NCBI GenBank assembly: GCA_044221445.1
Contig: JBGAPF010000004.1
Coordinates: forward strand, 62,001-126,000
Source of the DNA: JBDHTS01 sp044221445
GTDB lineage: Bacteria > Pseudomonadota > Alphaproteobacteria > Micavibrionales > Micavibrionaceae
Length of the DNA: 64,000 nt
Reading direction: 5' to 3'
Shown: positions 26,628 through 35,690 of the stretch, in pieces
How the letters are laid out: every line of letters starts with the position of its first letter
Position numbering within the stretch: the stretch's first letter is position 1
Program-made: the position numbers and the translations under genes
The notes under the pieces: model-generated
The model's input: the letters and a program-made list of their open reading frames with translations, nothing else
The model's database searches: none
Told to the model about the DNA's origin: nothing

Positions 26628-26735
26628 GCATCCGCCGGTTGTTGCCGATTGGCGGGAACGGGCCGGCGCAGGGCCGGGAATAATATTTTCCCGGCGGCCA
26701 TTTAAAAGCGCCAGCCTTTTCAATACAATCCCGGC

Positions 26736-27986
26736 ATGACGCCAGATCGCACCCCTGAGACCGCCGCGCCCCCCATGGGCCTGGCCATCGCCATGCCCGC
26801 TTTCGGATTTTTCCCGAATCTGGGCGGGGCGGAAATCGGGCTGCATAACGTCGCGAAGCGGCTGAAGGCGCGCGGGCACCGGCCCGTCGTCGTCTCCTCA
26901 TGGAAACATGTGCGGGCCTTGCGCGCGCAGGGCATATCGATGCCCTACGAGGTGGTGTCCTATCCGCCGCTATGCCTCGGGCGGTACGGGGCCTGGCCCG
27001 GCCTGGCCCAGGCGGCGCTCGACGTTTTTTACGACCGGCTCCAGGCGAAATACCGGTTCGACGTCGCGCATATCAATTACGCCTTTCCGGTCGGCGTGTC
27101 CTTCATCCGCTGGCAGGAAAAAGCGGCGCGCAGGCTTCCGTTCCTGATCCAGTCGGTCGGGGAGGATATCCAGAAACAGCCCGAAATCGGCTATGGCCTG
27201 CGGCTCGACCCGGCGGTCGAGACCCTGATGCAGCGCTGGCTGCCGAAGGCCCGGATGGTGACGGCGGTCAGCGAAAGCGTGCGGCATGAATTTCTCGGCC
27301 TCGGCGTGCCGGAACGGGCGATCCGCATGGTGTCCTACGGCGTCGATGTCGCGCGCTTTTCCGGGCACCGGCCCGCGCAGACGAAAGAGGCGCTGTTCGG
27401 GTGCCCTCCCGGCGCGTTCGTGTTCCTGTGCGTCGGGCGCAATCATTCGAAGAAGAATTTCGCGCAGCCGCTGCGCGCGCTGGCGCAACTCGTCCAGGCC
27501 GGCCATACGAATTTCAGGTTGGCCTATGTCGGCAACGGCGTCGACAGCCTCCGGGACGATGTCGTGCGCCTGGGCCTTGAGTCCTACGTCCTGTTCCGCA
27601 AGCCGCCCCCGATGGAGCGCGGGCGGTATGACGATATCCCCGCGACCGGCCTTCTCGATTACTATCGTCTCGCCGATTGTTTCGTGATGCCGTCGATCAC
27701 CGAGACGTTCGGCATCGTCATCGCCGAGGCGATGGCGTCCGGCCTTCCCGTCATCGCCGCGGACTCGCCGGGCTGCCGCGACGTCACGGATCATGGGCGC
27801 TATGCGCTGGCCTACGACCTGCCCGATGACGGCGCGCTGGCGAAGGCCATGGCGGCGATGATGGCGGATCCGGCCCTGCGGGCCGAATACCGCGCTTTGT
27901 CGCGGGAACGGGCCGTGATTTACGACTGGGACGTGATCACGGACCGCTATCTCGACTGTTACCGGGAACTGACCAGCGCGCGATAG
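26736..27986 (+). CDS. Glycosyltransferase, GT-B fold, GT4-like
   Basis: 416 residues. The N-terminal Rossmann domain starts at LAIAMPAFGFFPNLGGAEIG; the GGAE loop is typical of GT4 enzymes. The C-terminal nucleotide-sugar domain contains FVFLCVGRNHSKKNF and CFVMPSITETFGIVIAEAMA followed by GLPVIAADSPGCRD, with the E-x7-E motif of retaining GT4 transferases. The sugar is not predictable. Start at 26736 is the first ATG; 26775 is an alternative, and neither has a clear ribosome binding site. It is oriented opposite to the operon downstream, and its last 28 bases overlap the end of the convergent glycosyltransferase gene. Confidence 0.85.
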   Translation: MTPDRTPETAAPPMGLAIAMPAFGFFPNLGGAEIGLHNVAKRLKARGHRPVVVSSWKHVRALRAQGISMPYEVVSYPPLCLGRYGAWPGLAQAALDVFYDRLQAKYRFDVAHINYAFPVGVSFIRWQEKAARRLPFLIQSVGEDIQKQPEIGYGLRLDPAVETLMQRWLPKARMVTAVSESVRHEFLGLGVPERAIRMVSYGVDVARFSGHRPAQTKEALFGCPPGAFVFLCVGRNHSKKNFAQPLRALAQLVQAGHTNFRLAYVGNGVDSLRDDVVRLGLESYVLFRKPPPMERGRYDDIPATGLLDYYRLADCFVMPSITETFGIVIAEAMASGLPVIAADSPGCRDVTDHGRYALAYDLPDDGALAKAMAAMMADPALRAEYRALSRERAVIYDWDVITDRYLDCYRELTSAR

Positions 27987-29035
27987 AGATCCGCGACTCT
28001 CGCCACATGGGCCAGGACGCTGTAACGGCTGGCCGCGTCGTCCCGGGCCGCCGCGCACACGCTGCGCATCTCGTCCGGCGCCGCCATGAAAGCCGCGATC
28101 TGCTGCGCGAAGGCGTCTTCGTCGTCCAGCGGAGCCAGCCACCCCGTCCTGCCGTGGCGGACAAGCTCCCGGTGGCCGCCGTGGTTGCTGGCCAGGACCG
28201 GAACGCCCAGAAGCTGGGCCTCGATCAGCGCGCGGCCCAGCCCTTCATTGGCCGCAGGCGCGAGCAGAAGGTCCAGGCTTTTTATCCAGGGCGCGATGGG
28301 GAATTTCTGGCCCATGAAGAAAAACCGCTTTTCCAGGCGCGCGTCGCGCACCGCCTGTTCCGCCCGCCGCCCGCCTTCGGTCGCGTTGTCGCCGAAGATG
28401 AAAAACGACGGGTGCAGCCCGGTTCCGGCAAGGCGCTTCGCGATGCCGATCACCGTCATGATGCGTTTCTGATGATCGAGATGCCCGGCGAAGCCTATTT
28501 TGAATCCTTTCACTGACGGGTCGATGCCCGCGCCGTCAGCGCCTGCGATTTCGACGGGGTTGGGCAGGATCTCCGCGCGCGTCCTGACAGGGTTCGGCAG
28601 GTTGTCGCGGCAGAAGGCGCTGATCGTAAGATAGTGATCGACGAAAGGGGCATAGAGCGCGAGGCGGCGCGAATTGTTGAGACTCCGCTGGTGCCAGATA
28701 TGGCGCGCGGCCAGCCCGGCTTTGGCGAGCGGCCACAGGCTGTTCATGTCGTATTCGTTGGAATGGACGATGTCGATATGGTTCTGTTTCAGAAACCGCC
28801 GCAGGGGCCAGACGTTCACAACGGCGCGCCCCAGTTCGTTCCGGGCGCTCCGGATGCGTGGCAGTTTCAGCCACGGGATGCCGCGTTCGTCGAGATAGCG
28901 GGTCAGCGGCCCTTCCTGCGCGACGGCCACGACAGGCTCGATGCCGGGGGGCAGGTTTTGCGCGAGGGTCAGGGCAGAAAGATGGGAACCGCCGACGACA
29001 TGGCCGCTGAACGGGTAGAGGACGCGCATCGTCAT
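27959..29035 (-). CDS. Glycosyltransferase, GT4-like, last gene of the PseF operon
   Basis: 358 residues, GT-B fold. The N terminus MRVLYPFSGHVVGGSHLSAL and the C-terminal LDLLLAPAANEGLGRALIEA followed by LLGVPVLASNHGGHREL give the GT4 acceptor loop and E-x7-E-like motif. The start overlaps the AsnB-like stop as ATGA. It would add a sugar during assembly of the surface glycan from the cytoplasmic side. The donor is unknown. The 3' end overlaps the convergent glycosyltransferase at 26736 by 28 bases. Confidence 0.85.
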   Translation of the reverse strand: MTMRVLYPFSGHVVGGSHLSALTLAQNLPPGIEPVVAVAQEGPLTRYLDERGIPWLKLPRIRSARNELGRAVVNVWPLRRFLKQNHIDIVHSNEYDMNSLWPLAKAGLAARHIWHQRSLNNSRRLALYAPFVDHYLTISAFCRDNLPNPVRTRAEILPNPVEIAGADGAGIDPSVKGFKIGFAGHLDHQKRIMTVIGIAKRLAGTGLHPSFFIFGDNATEGGRRAEQAVRDARLEKRFFFMGQKFPIAPWIKSLDLLLAPAANEGLGRALIEAQLLGVPVLASNHGGHRELVRHGRTGWLAPLDDEDAFAQQIAAFMAAPDEMRSVCAAARDDAASRYSVLAHVARVADLYRALVSSR

Positions 29036-30651
29036 CGAAGATGCGCCGATTTTTCCGTGACCAGCTTCTGCCAGCCGGACGCGTTTTCACGCTCGTCAAA
29101 CGCGATGCCGGAACGCAACAGGCCCGCCAGCGCGTAGAAACCTTCCGCATTCTCCAGGTCGCGCCAGATTTCTTTCCACGCGGACAGGGGCATCAGCTTG
29201 AAATGAACGTCATGGCTGCTCCAGTACCGCATGAAGCGGTAGAAGGATTGCTTGGCCTCCGGTCCTTTCAGGATGCCCACCGCGCGCCCCGCGCCCAGGA
29301 CCGCCGCGCGGTTGCGGGGCCAGGGGTTATAGGGTTCGCGGATAAAGGAAAACAGGTTTTTATAATTCCAGCGCTTCAGGTAGTCGATATAGAGCTTTTG
29401 GCCGATGAACTGTTCGAAGGGCAGGTCGGCATAAAAATCCATAAGATCCGAATCCCATAACGGCAGCGCCCAGTCGAGCCCGAAATAGTCGTAATTGGAC
29501 TGGCAGGCGACGACATATTTGCTCTGCCGCTCGCGCCATTCCAGCCAAGTGTAAAAACGGTAGGTCTGCAGGTTGTCGTCATTGGCGGGAAAGCGCTGGG
29601 AAAAATAATCATACTGCGTTTTCAGGAACGGAACCGCCGTGGTTTTTTTCTGGTCTTCGAGCGACGTCCACAGGCTGAAATGCTTCTTCAGAAAGTAATC
29701 GGTGAGCTTTTCAAGCGCGTCGTCCGTGTCCGCCACCTTCGGCAAATGGCCGCCGGTGATGTAGTCGCCGCTCTGGCCGTTGACGATCAGCGCATCGGGG
29801 CCGAGGGCGCTTTCGCCGTGCAGGCTGCGCAGGGCGAAGAAATCGGTGAAGCTGGGGCCCGAACTGAGCCGCATGGCATAACGCATAAAATTGGTCGCGT
29901 CGTCCGACTCGAAGAAACGCTGCTGCGTCACGTAATCGGGTTCGACGAACCGCCAGGGCACGCCGAGGTCTCCGGCGACGCGGGACGCCGTTTTCGCCTC
30001 CGTGTTGCCCGCGGCGCCATAGCTGAACGCCTGCAGATGCGGATAGTTCTTCTCATGCAGCTTGCACAGGACGGCGCGGGAATCGAGCCCTCCGCTCAAG
30101 GGCACCCAGATCGTCCGCCCCGCCGCCTGGTCGATCACGCGCGCAATGGCGCGGTCCAGAACGTCGCCCAGCGCCGCTTCTTCGTCGCGACCGGGACGGA
30201 TATCGGGGAAACGCGGTACGAAATCGTAATAACTCTCAACGGCCAGGGTGGATTTCTGCGCGTCCCACAGCAGGCATTCGCCCGGCTGCAGCTGCCGCAC
30301 ATCCTTCAGCATGGTGCTGCCGCCCTGGCAGTAGCCGCTCGACAGATACAACGCAATGGCGGCCTCGTCCGGCGCGCTGTCCGCAAGATAAGGTTTCAGC
30401 TTGTCCGGCTGGTCCGCGAGATAGAGCGTACCGTCGCTGACGGCATAGAAAAGCGGGAAAGAGCGTGTCCGGTCGACGCAGGCAAAAACATTCTTGCTGG
30501 ACAATCGCACGATGCCGAAATGAACCCTCTGCCGCACCAGCCATTCGCGTACGGCGAAGATATTGTCGAGCGAGGGCATCGCGCCGGACGGCCTGCCGGC
30601 CTGATGCGTACCGGGCGCGGTTTTGATCCAGGGATGGGAAAGCAAGATCAT
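29032..30651 (-). CDS. Asparagine synthetase B-like amidotransferase
   Basis: 539 residues. The first 190 or so resemble an Ntn glutaminase domain (RSFPLFYAVSDGTLYLADQP, DVRQLQPGECLLWD) but lack the N-terminal catalytic Cys, so it probably takes ammonia rather than glutamine or uses another nucleophile. The synthetase domain has the ATP PP-loop IWVPLSGGLDSRAVLCKLH near residue 180. In glycan loci such proteins (WbpS-like) amidate uronic acid residues; this is inferred from context. Both ends overlap neighbouring genes by ATGA, tying it into the operon running from WbqC to the glycosyltransferase. Confidence 0.82.
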   Translation of the reverse strand: MILLSHPWIKTAPGTHQAGRPSGAMPSLDNIFAVREWLVRQRVHFGIVRLSSKNVFACVDRTRSFPLFYAVSDGTLYLADQPDKLKPYLADSAPDEAAIALYLSSGYCQGGSTMLKDVRQLQPGECLLWDAQKSTLAVESYYDFVPRFPDIRPGRDEEAALGDVLDRAIARVIDQAAGRTIWVPLSGGLDSRAVLCKLHEKNYPHLQAFSYGAAGNTEAKTASRVAGDLGVPWRFVEPDYVTQQRFFESDDATNFMRYAMRLSSGPSFTDFFALRSLHGESALGPDALIVNGQSGDYITGGHLPKVADTDDALEKLTDYFLKKHFSLWTSLEDQKKTTAVPFLKTQYDYFSQRFPANDDNLQTYRFYTWLEWRERQSKYVVACQSNYDYFGLDWALPLWDSDLMDFYADLPFEQFIGQKLYIDYLKRWNYKNLFSFIREPYNPWPRNRAAVLGAGRAVGILKGPEAKQSFYRFMRYWSSHDVHFKLMPLSAWKEIWRDLENAEGFYALAGLLRSGIAFDERENASGWQKLVTEKSAHLR

Positions 30652-32357
30652 GATTGTTGCTCCAGCCGGCCGCTGCGGAGGACAAAAACCGTGTCGGCGA
30701 CGTCGATGATATCACGCTGATGCGATACGGCAATAATGGTGACGGTGGATTTCAGGCGCCCGAACGTCCGGCAGAGCTGCGTCGCCGTTTCCGCGTCGAG
30801 CGCGGAAAGCGGCTCGTCGAGGAGCAGCAGCGCGGGCTTGCGCACCAGCGCCCGCGCCAGCATCAGCCGCTGGCGCTGCCCGCCGGAAAGACGCCCGCCG
30901 CGTTCGCCGACCACGGTGTCGAGACCTTCCGGGAAATGTTTCGCGCCGAGATCAAGGCCCGCGAGGGTCAAGGCGTCGAGGATGTCGCCGTCCGTATAAC
31001 CGGAGCGATGCAAAGTGACGTTGGCGCGGATCGTGTCGTTCAGCAGGACCGGTTCCTGCGGCAGATAGCCGAGACGGGAACGGTAGGCCGCAAACTGGCC
31101 TTCCGCCAGGGTCTCGCCATCCAGCGACAGGCGTCCGCTTTGTGGAAGCTGGAGCCCTGTCAGAACGTCGAGCAGCGTGGATTTTCCCGCGCCCGAAGGG
31201 CCGAGGATTACGGTCAGGCTGTTGGCCGGAAATCGCGCGGAAAGTCCGTCGAGGACGGTACGTTCGTCGTAACTGAAGCCGATGCCGGACAGTTCCAGCA
31301 TACGCCAGTCCGGTAAAGGCGTGACGGAGCCGGCAGGTTCGCGGACGGATGCCAGCTGGATGCGATGGCGTTTATATGTATCGAGAATGCCGTCAAAGCC
31401 GGTCAGGCTTTGATAGGCGGTCTGAAACACGGACATGTAGGACATCAGGCGCTGCAGCAAAATCGCCATGAACATCAGTTGCGCCAGAGGCTGGGGCCAG
31501 ACGATGGTGAACATGATGACGCCGAAGCACAGGCACAGGGCGAAAGCGGGCTCGAACACGCTTTGCAGCGCCGCTTTGCTCATGACCTCGCGCCGGTACA
31601 GCATGCCCAGCCTTTCGGTGCTGTGGGTCAGGAGCGGGCTCAGCGTTCCCTGCAGATTCATCGCCTTGATGCTTTTGATCCCGTTCAGGATCTGCGTGAC
31701 CTGGTCGGCAAGCCTGCTGCGTTCCGTGGCCTGCAGGGCGCAGACATCGCGATGGATCCTCACAAGCGCGCGGATACAGAAAAAAATCGCCCCGCCGATG
31801 ACGAACGCCGCCCCGGCGACCAGCGGCGAGGCGATGAACGACAGCCCGGCATAGAGAAAAACCTGGAACAGCGCCGAAATAAACCGCACCAGTGCTGGGA
31901 AAGCGAAACCCAGGCGGTCGGGTTCGCCGGTGATCAGGTTGCTCATTTCCCCGATGCGCAGGCTGACGAAATAGGGCCAGCGCGCCTCCATCAGCCCGGT
32001 GACCAGCTCGTCCCGTACGTCGCGCGCCACGATGGACGATGCGCGTCCCGCTTCATGCAGCGCTATGATGTTCAGCAGGGATTTAAGAAGGATGCCGGTA
32101 AAGAAAATGCCCAGAAGCAGGGGCATGGAGGGTTTCAGCGACAAAGCCGCGAACGCCTCCCTGACAGCCGACGTCATGGCGTCCGGCGGTGCGCCCGCGG
32201 ACTGGCCGTCCAGTACCAAGGCAATAATGGGCAGTATGCTCAGAAGGCCGACGCTTTCAAACAGCAGGGCCAGCGTGCTCAACCCCACGCAGCGCCAGAG
32301 GAGCCCAGGGTAACGGCGCATAATGAAACCGGTGATGCGCGGCAGGCGGCGGGTCAT
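30648..32357 (-). CDS. ABC transporter half-type exporter (MsbA/PglK-like glycan flippase)
   Basis: 569 residues, a fused six-helix membrane domain (about 1-320) and nucleotide-binding domain. In the latter I see Walker A GPSGAGKSTLLD, the Q-loop GYLPQEPVLL, the signature LSGGQRQRLMLARAL, Walker B PALLLLDEPLSALD and the H-loop VSHQRD. Such proteins act as homodimers and flip lipid-linked glycans or lipids across the inner membrane. Among glycosyltransferases and a pseudaminate cytidylyltransferase, a PglK-like role is likely but not proven. Start and stop both overlap adjacent genes by ATGA. Confidence 0.88.
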   Translation of the reverse strand: MTRRLPRITGFIMRRYPGLLWRCVGLSTLALLFESVGLLSILPIIALVLDGQSAGAPPDAMTSAVREAFAALSLKPSMPLLLGIFFTGILLKSLLNIIALHEAGRASSIVARDVRDELVTGLMEARWPYFVSLRIGEMSNLITGEPDRLGFAFPALVRFISALFQVFLYAGLSFIASPLVAGAAFVIGGAIFFCIRALVRIHRDVCALQATERSRLADQVTQILNGIKSIKAMNLQGTLSPLLTHSTERLGMLYRREVMSKAALQSVFEPAFALCLCFGVIMFTIVWPQPLAQLMFMAILLQRLMSYMSVFQTAYQSLTGFDGILDTYKRHRIQLASVREPAGSVTPLPDWRMLELSGIGFSYDERTVLDGLSARFPANSLTVILGPSGAGKSTLLDVLTGLQLPQSGRLSLDGETLAEGQFAAYRSRLGYLPQEPVLLNDTIRANVTLHRSGYTDGDILDALTLAGLDLGAKHFPEGLDTVVGERGGRLSGGQRQRLMLARALVRKPALLLLDEPLSALDAETATQLCRTFGRLKSTVTIIAVSHQRDIIDVADTVFVLRSGRLEQQS

Positions 32358-33133
32358 GCCATATGACTCCGGCCTGCCAGGCTCAAGCTTCCGTCGTCAT
32401 ATTCAGGCCCGGCGATTAAAATGTCCTCACGCGTGTTGCCAAAAGGCAATGCCTGCGGCTGGGCCAGGACCGACGCGTCAAAACCTTTGGCGCGGACGCG
32501 GCGGCAGACGTCCATCACGAAAGCGTCGTCTGCCAGGAAAGCCGGCAATTTGTAACTTTCCTTGTACGTCATCTCGGCCGGCGGCATGGCCGCCATTCTG
32601 TCTTCCCATTGCCGTGAAAACGCCCCGCCCCGTCGGCTCGCCAGAAAACGTTTCTTTTTATCCGTGTTCGGAACGTCGCCGACCAGCATAAGACCGCTGG
32701 GTTCAAGAAGCGACAGGCCTTTATCGATAAATGCGAAGGCCGTTTCGCTGTCCGGCAGGGCCGACAGAACATTATAGATCAGGATTTTGGAAAATTTGCG
32801 CGGCGCCTCGAAAGAAAGGAATTCACCGCCGTGCAGGGTGCAGTTGTCCTTGGTGAATGTTTTGGCCAGAGAGTCGATGACGGAAGGGTGATCGATGCCC
32901 GTCGCCTCGGCGACGACGAAACAGGCCGGGATCAAGGTATTGCCAAGACCGCAGCCTGCGTCGAGCAAAAGATCGCCGGAATGAAGCCTCAGCTTGGCCT
33001 GGATATCGGCAAAAATCATTTTTTCCCCGGCGGCCTGCGCGGGATACCGCCCGTTCTGCTCGGTAAAGGAAAGGCCTGCATCCGCGAAGCGGGCGAAAGT
33101 CTCGTATTTCTTTTTGCGTACGTCGTCACTCAT
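32354..33133 (-). CDS. Class I SAM-dependent methyltransferase
   Basis: 259 residues from the ATG at 33133, which overlaps the preceding stop by eight bases. Motif I is LLLDAGCGLGNTLIPACF, with a later acidic residue in VVAEATGIDHPS for the SAM ribose and NVLSALPDSETAFAFIDK corresponding to motif IV. It probably methylates a sugar or sugar-nucleotide in the surface-glycan pathway. The substrate cannot be read from sequence. The N-terminal 40 residues (KYETFARFADAGLSFTEQNG) are not part of the SAM fold. Confidence 0.8.
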   Translation of the reverse strand: MSDDVRKKKYETFARFADAGLSFTEQNGRYPAQAAGEKMIFADIQAKLRLHSGDLLLDAGCGLGNTLIPACFVVAEATGIDHPSVIDSLAKTFTKDNCTLHGGEFLSFEAPRKFSKILIYNVLSALPDSETAFAFIDKGLSLLEPSGLMLVGDVPNTDKKKRFLASRRGGAFSRQWEDRMAAMPPAEMTYKESYKLPAFLADDAFVMDVCRRVRAKGFDASVLAQPQALPFGNTREDILIAGPEYDDGSLSLAGRSHMA

Positions 33134-34115
33134 TGTCGTTCCCCGGCGGGCCGTCAAAAGCCCAGTCCCATCCCAGATCGATTTTCAGGGCCGGGCTGAA
33201 TCCCTTTTTGAAATCCCCGATCCTGTATTGCTTATCATCGACAGCTGTTTTCGGATACACGTCGCCGACATTGAAGCGTGTCTGGCCCCGTTCCCTGGCC
33301 CTTGAAATACCCTGCCATGTCAGGGCATGGGCCAGCGGCTTGTCGAACAGCGACCGTTCGTAAATGCCGACGCCGTAGACGGTCGAGCGGCCTTCGTCGA
33401 GATACAGGGCTGCCGACACAAGCGCTCCGTCAAGAAAGCCGGTCAACAGTTCTGCGCGGCCCGCGGCGATCATATCGAAATGGACGTCCCAGCTTTCCTG
33501 CGACCGCGTGACGCGTCCCGCGACATGGGCATGGAAAGCCTGCACACGGTCGTAAAGGCCGCGGTCCGGGTTATCTTTGTCGAGCACGACCATCTGCAAA
33601 GCCTGTTCGCCCCAGTTGATCAGCGAAGAATAGCTTTTGCGGATTCCTTTACGGATATCCGCAAGAGACTGCGTCAGATCGATTGCCGAAGCGAAAAGCG
33701 GCATGGGGGTCGCGCCTGCTTTAAACAGGCGGTCGCCGGACAGGTCGAGTGTGCCGTCGGGGCTTTCCGTCCGTATGGCGATTTTTTTGACTCCGTGCCG
33801 TTGCGCGGTCTCCTGCAGCGTTTCCATCAAAAGCTGTGTTTTTTGGCGCGTCAGCGCGCCAGGCGCCGCGTGAATGACGATATAGGTGCCGTTGTTTTTC
33901 AGATCCGAACCGATAAGCTGGCAGGGAACCACGATTTCCGCTTTTCCCCGCTCTTCGATCGCGAAAGACAGATCCAGGCAATCCGGCCCGAAATAGGCCC
34001 TGTAATAACGTGCCAGCAGGCGCAGGGAAACCGGATCGATCCTGTCGAACCTGCTCTCGTCAATCAGGGCGTAGAAGTTTTCAGGGTCGTCGTTTTGAAA
34101 ATGAATGGCGGCCAT
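33126..34115 (-). CDS. FemAB/GNAT-type acyltransferase
   Basis: 329 residues with the double-GNAT arrangement of FemAB-like proteins (DUF482/BioF2-like). Relevant segments are DIRKGIRKSYSSLINWGEQA (the membrane or substrate arm), ELLTGFLDGALVSAALYLDE and ALTWQGISRARERGQTRFNVG. Such proteins transfer aminoacyl or acyl groups to peptides or sugars. In a pseudaminic acid locus without an evident PseH this is one of two candidates for N-acetylation, but typical PseH proteins are shorter single GNAT domains. It lies 12 bases after the upstream gene's stop. Confidence 0.7.
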   Translation of the reverse strand: MAAIHFQNDDPENFYALIDESRFDRIDPVSLRLLARYYRAYFGPDCLDLSFAIEERGKAEIVVPCQLIGSDLKNNGTYIVIHAAPGALTRQKTQLLMETLQETAQRHGVKKIAIRTESPDGTLDLSGDRLFKAGATPMPLFASAIDLTQSLADIRKGIRKSYSSLINWGEQALQMVVLDKDNPDRGLYDRVQAFHAHVAGRVTRSQESWDVHFDMIAAGRAELLTGFLDGALVSAALYLDEGRSTVYGVGIYERSLFDKPLAHALTWQGISRARERGQTRFNVGDVYPKTAVDDKQYRIGDFKKGFSPALKIDLGWDWAFDGPPGNDNE

Positions 34116-34127
34116 GGGCGGTCAGCG

Positions 34128-35690
34128 TTAAGGCTCCTGAAACAGCGGGATAAAGTCTGTGTTATGAGCTTTCAGGATAGAGGCTGCGACCATATTTGCA
34201 AGGCCGTTCCAGTCAATCTGGGCGCGATTGGCGGAATCATAGGAAATAGTACCGATTTCGGTGCGGTTTTCCAGCAACTTTACAGCGTCCGAACTGTAGA
34301 ATGTCGGGTTGGTATTAATCAGAAGCAAAGGCTTGCTGCTGTAAAGGCTCGGCACCAGTGTGGTCGAGGAAAAATCGCAGTTCACAAGGATTTCATAATC
34401 TCTGAAAATCTTTTCGAAAGGTTCCGTGGCACATGGCGCGCCGTATTTTTCTCGATAGAGGTCCGGTGGAAATTCCATAAAGGCGGGGTGTTGCTTGATG
34501 GTGACGTCATAACCCTGGTTTTGGAACGCCGCGACCAGCCTGGCGTTGAAATCGACGGCCTGGACAGTCGAAGGGTAAGGCCCGCCGAGCCCGCGGTCGT
34601 ATATCGGTGCAAGCGGTATAAGGAGTATCGATTTCGGCTTCTCATCCTGCCTTGCCTGCGCGTGTATATGTTCGGCATGATGGAAGGAATCTATTTTCAG
34701 GCCCGGAAATAACACTTTGAACGCAGGCCAGAGGTTTTTCTCCAGCAATGCTTTTGCTGCAGGACTGAACGCATAAAAAACGGATGTTCCGGCGTAATTG
34801 CTCAGGCCGTTGACGGGATAGGTGTAAAGCGCCGAACCGCAGCCGTGATCGATGACGATGGTCTTGCCGCCGTTTTTTTGAACGGCATAGCGCAGCAGGA
34901 CGTTCCATACACCGCCGAGATTGCTGATAAGACAGGCCGGTATTTTTTGTGATCCGGCGGCCTGCGCCACATAACGCTGCGTGGTCAGCAATGTTATGGA
35001 GATCTGCCGCCGCAGCCAGGCTTTGCCCGCAGGCGATAAGGCGACCCGGCGTTCAAGGATATCGTTCATCAGCGCAGACAGCTCGTCGATCAATTGTCTT
35101 TCCGCGATGGTTTCATTCAACTGGCCGCGGCGCAGTCTGCGAAAAAAAGAGGAGGGTTCGGTGTAAAACCCTTTCAGGCTTTTAGCTCTGCAGAAGTCCT
35201 GGACGATTTTATCCGTGCCCGTTACCGCCGTATCGCATACAGGGTTGAATAAGAAAAGAGGATCGCGCCGGATAATATTTTGCTGCGCCCGGTTGCGCAG
35301 CATGCGGGCAGGCCAGCGCCAGATTTTATCTTTTCCGGGGCCGGACAGCAGCGCCGTGCAACTCGGATGATCGGGCAGGAATTCCCCGGCAATGTAGGCT
35401 CTCCAGAAAGGATAGTGTGTTGACGGCAGCGACAATGACCGGGATGCCGCCGAAGCTGTCTGCAGGATTTTAATAAAAGACTGGATGAGGATCGGCCATC
35501 CGGCGGCGATCAGTTCCGGCGCGGATAAAGGGTGGAATTCCGGCCTTGGCCTGGCGTTCTGCATGAAATCGAAAATTTTTTCATGCAGCCTGTCCACCAG
35601 ATTTTGAAAATCGTCCGGATTGTCCGGCCATTGAAAAGGCTCGTTCTTGAGCGGCAACAGGCGTTCCGGGTCGCATTCTATCGGTTTCAT
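34128..35690 (-). CDS. Unknown surface-glycan protein with a GT-B-like C-terminal half
   Basis: 520 residues from the ATG at 35690, which overlaps the aldo/keto reductase stop as TGATG. No family is recognised with confidence. The N-terminal half is helical and hydrophilic. The C-terminal half has YDVTIKQHPAFMEFPPDLYR followed by EILVNCDFSSTTLVPSLYSS and KPLLLINTNPTF, which resembles the nucleotide-sugar side of CDP-glycerol transferases and capsule-polysaccharide enzymes. HGCGSALYTYPVNGLSN may be a catalytic loop. A transferase adding sugar or polyol phosphate is a reasonable guess from context, nothing more. Confidence 0.65.
   Translation of the reverse strand: MKPIECDPERLLPLKNEPFQWPDNPDDFQNLVDRLHEKIFDFMQNARPRPEFHPLSAPELIAAGWPILIQSFIKILQTASAASRSLSLPSTHYPFWRAYIAGEFLPDHPSCTALLSGPGKDKIWRWPARMLRNRAQQNIIRRDPLFLFNPVCDTAVTGTDKIVQDFCRAKSLKGFYTEPSSFFRRLRRGQLNETIAERQLIDELSALMNDILERRVALSPAGKAWLRRQISITLLTTQRYVAQAAGSQKIPACLISNLGGVWNVLLRYAVQKNGGKTIVIDHGCGSALYTYPVNGLSNYAGTSVFYAFSPAAKALLEKNLWPAFKVLFPGLKIDSFHHAEHIHAQARQDEKPKSILLIPLAPIYDRGLGGPYPSTVQAVDFNARLVAAFQNQGYDVTIKQHPAFMEFPPDLYREKYGAPCATEPFEKIFRDYEILVNCDFSSTTLVPSLYSSKPLLLINTNPTFYSSDAVKLLENRTEIGTISYDSANRAQIDWNGLANMVAASILKAHNTDFIPLFQEP

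Noticed and set aside
33327..34712. Long plus-strand open frame opposite the FemAB-like and unknown glycan genes
   Set aside because: It is an antisense shadow in GC-rich DNA; it crosses two well-supported minus-strand genes and shows no motif.
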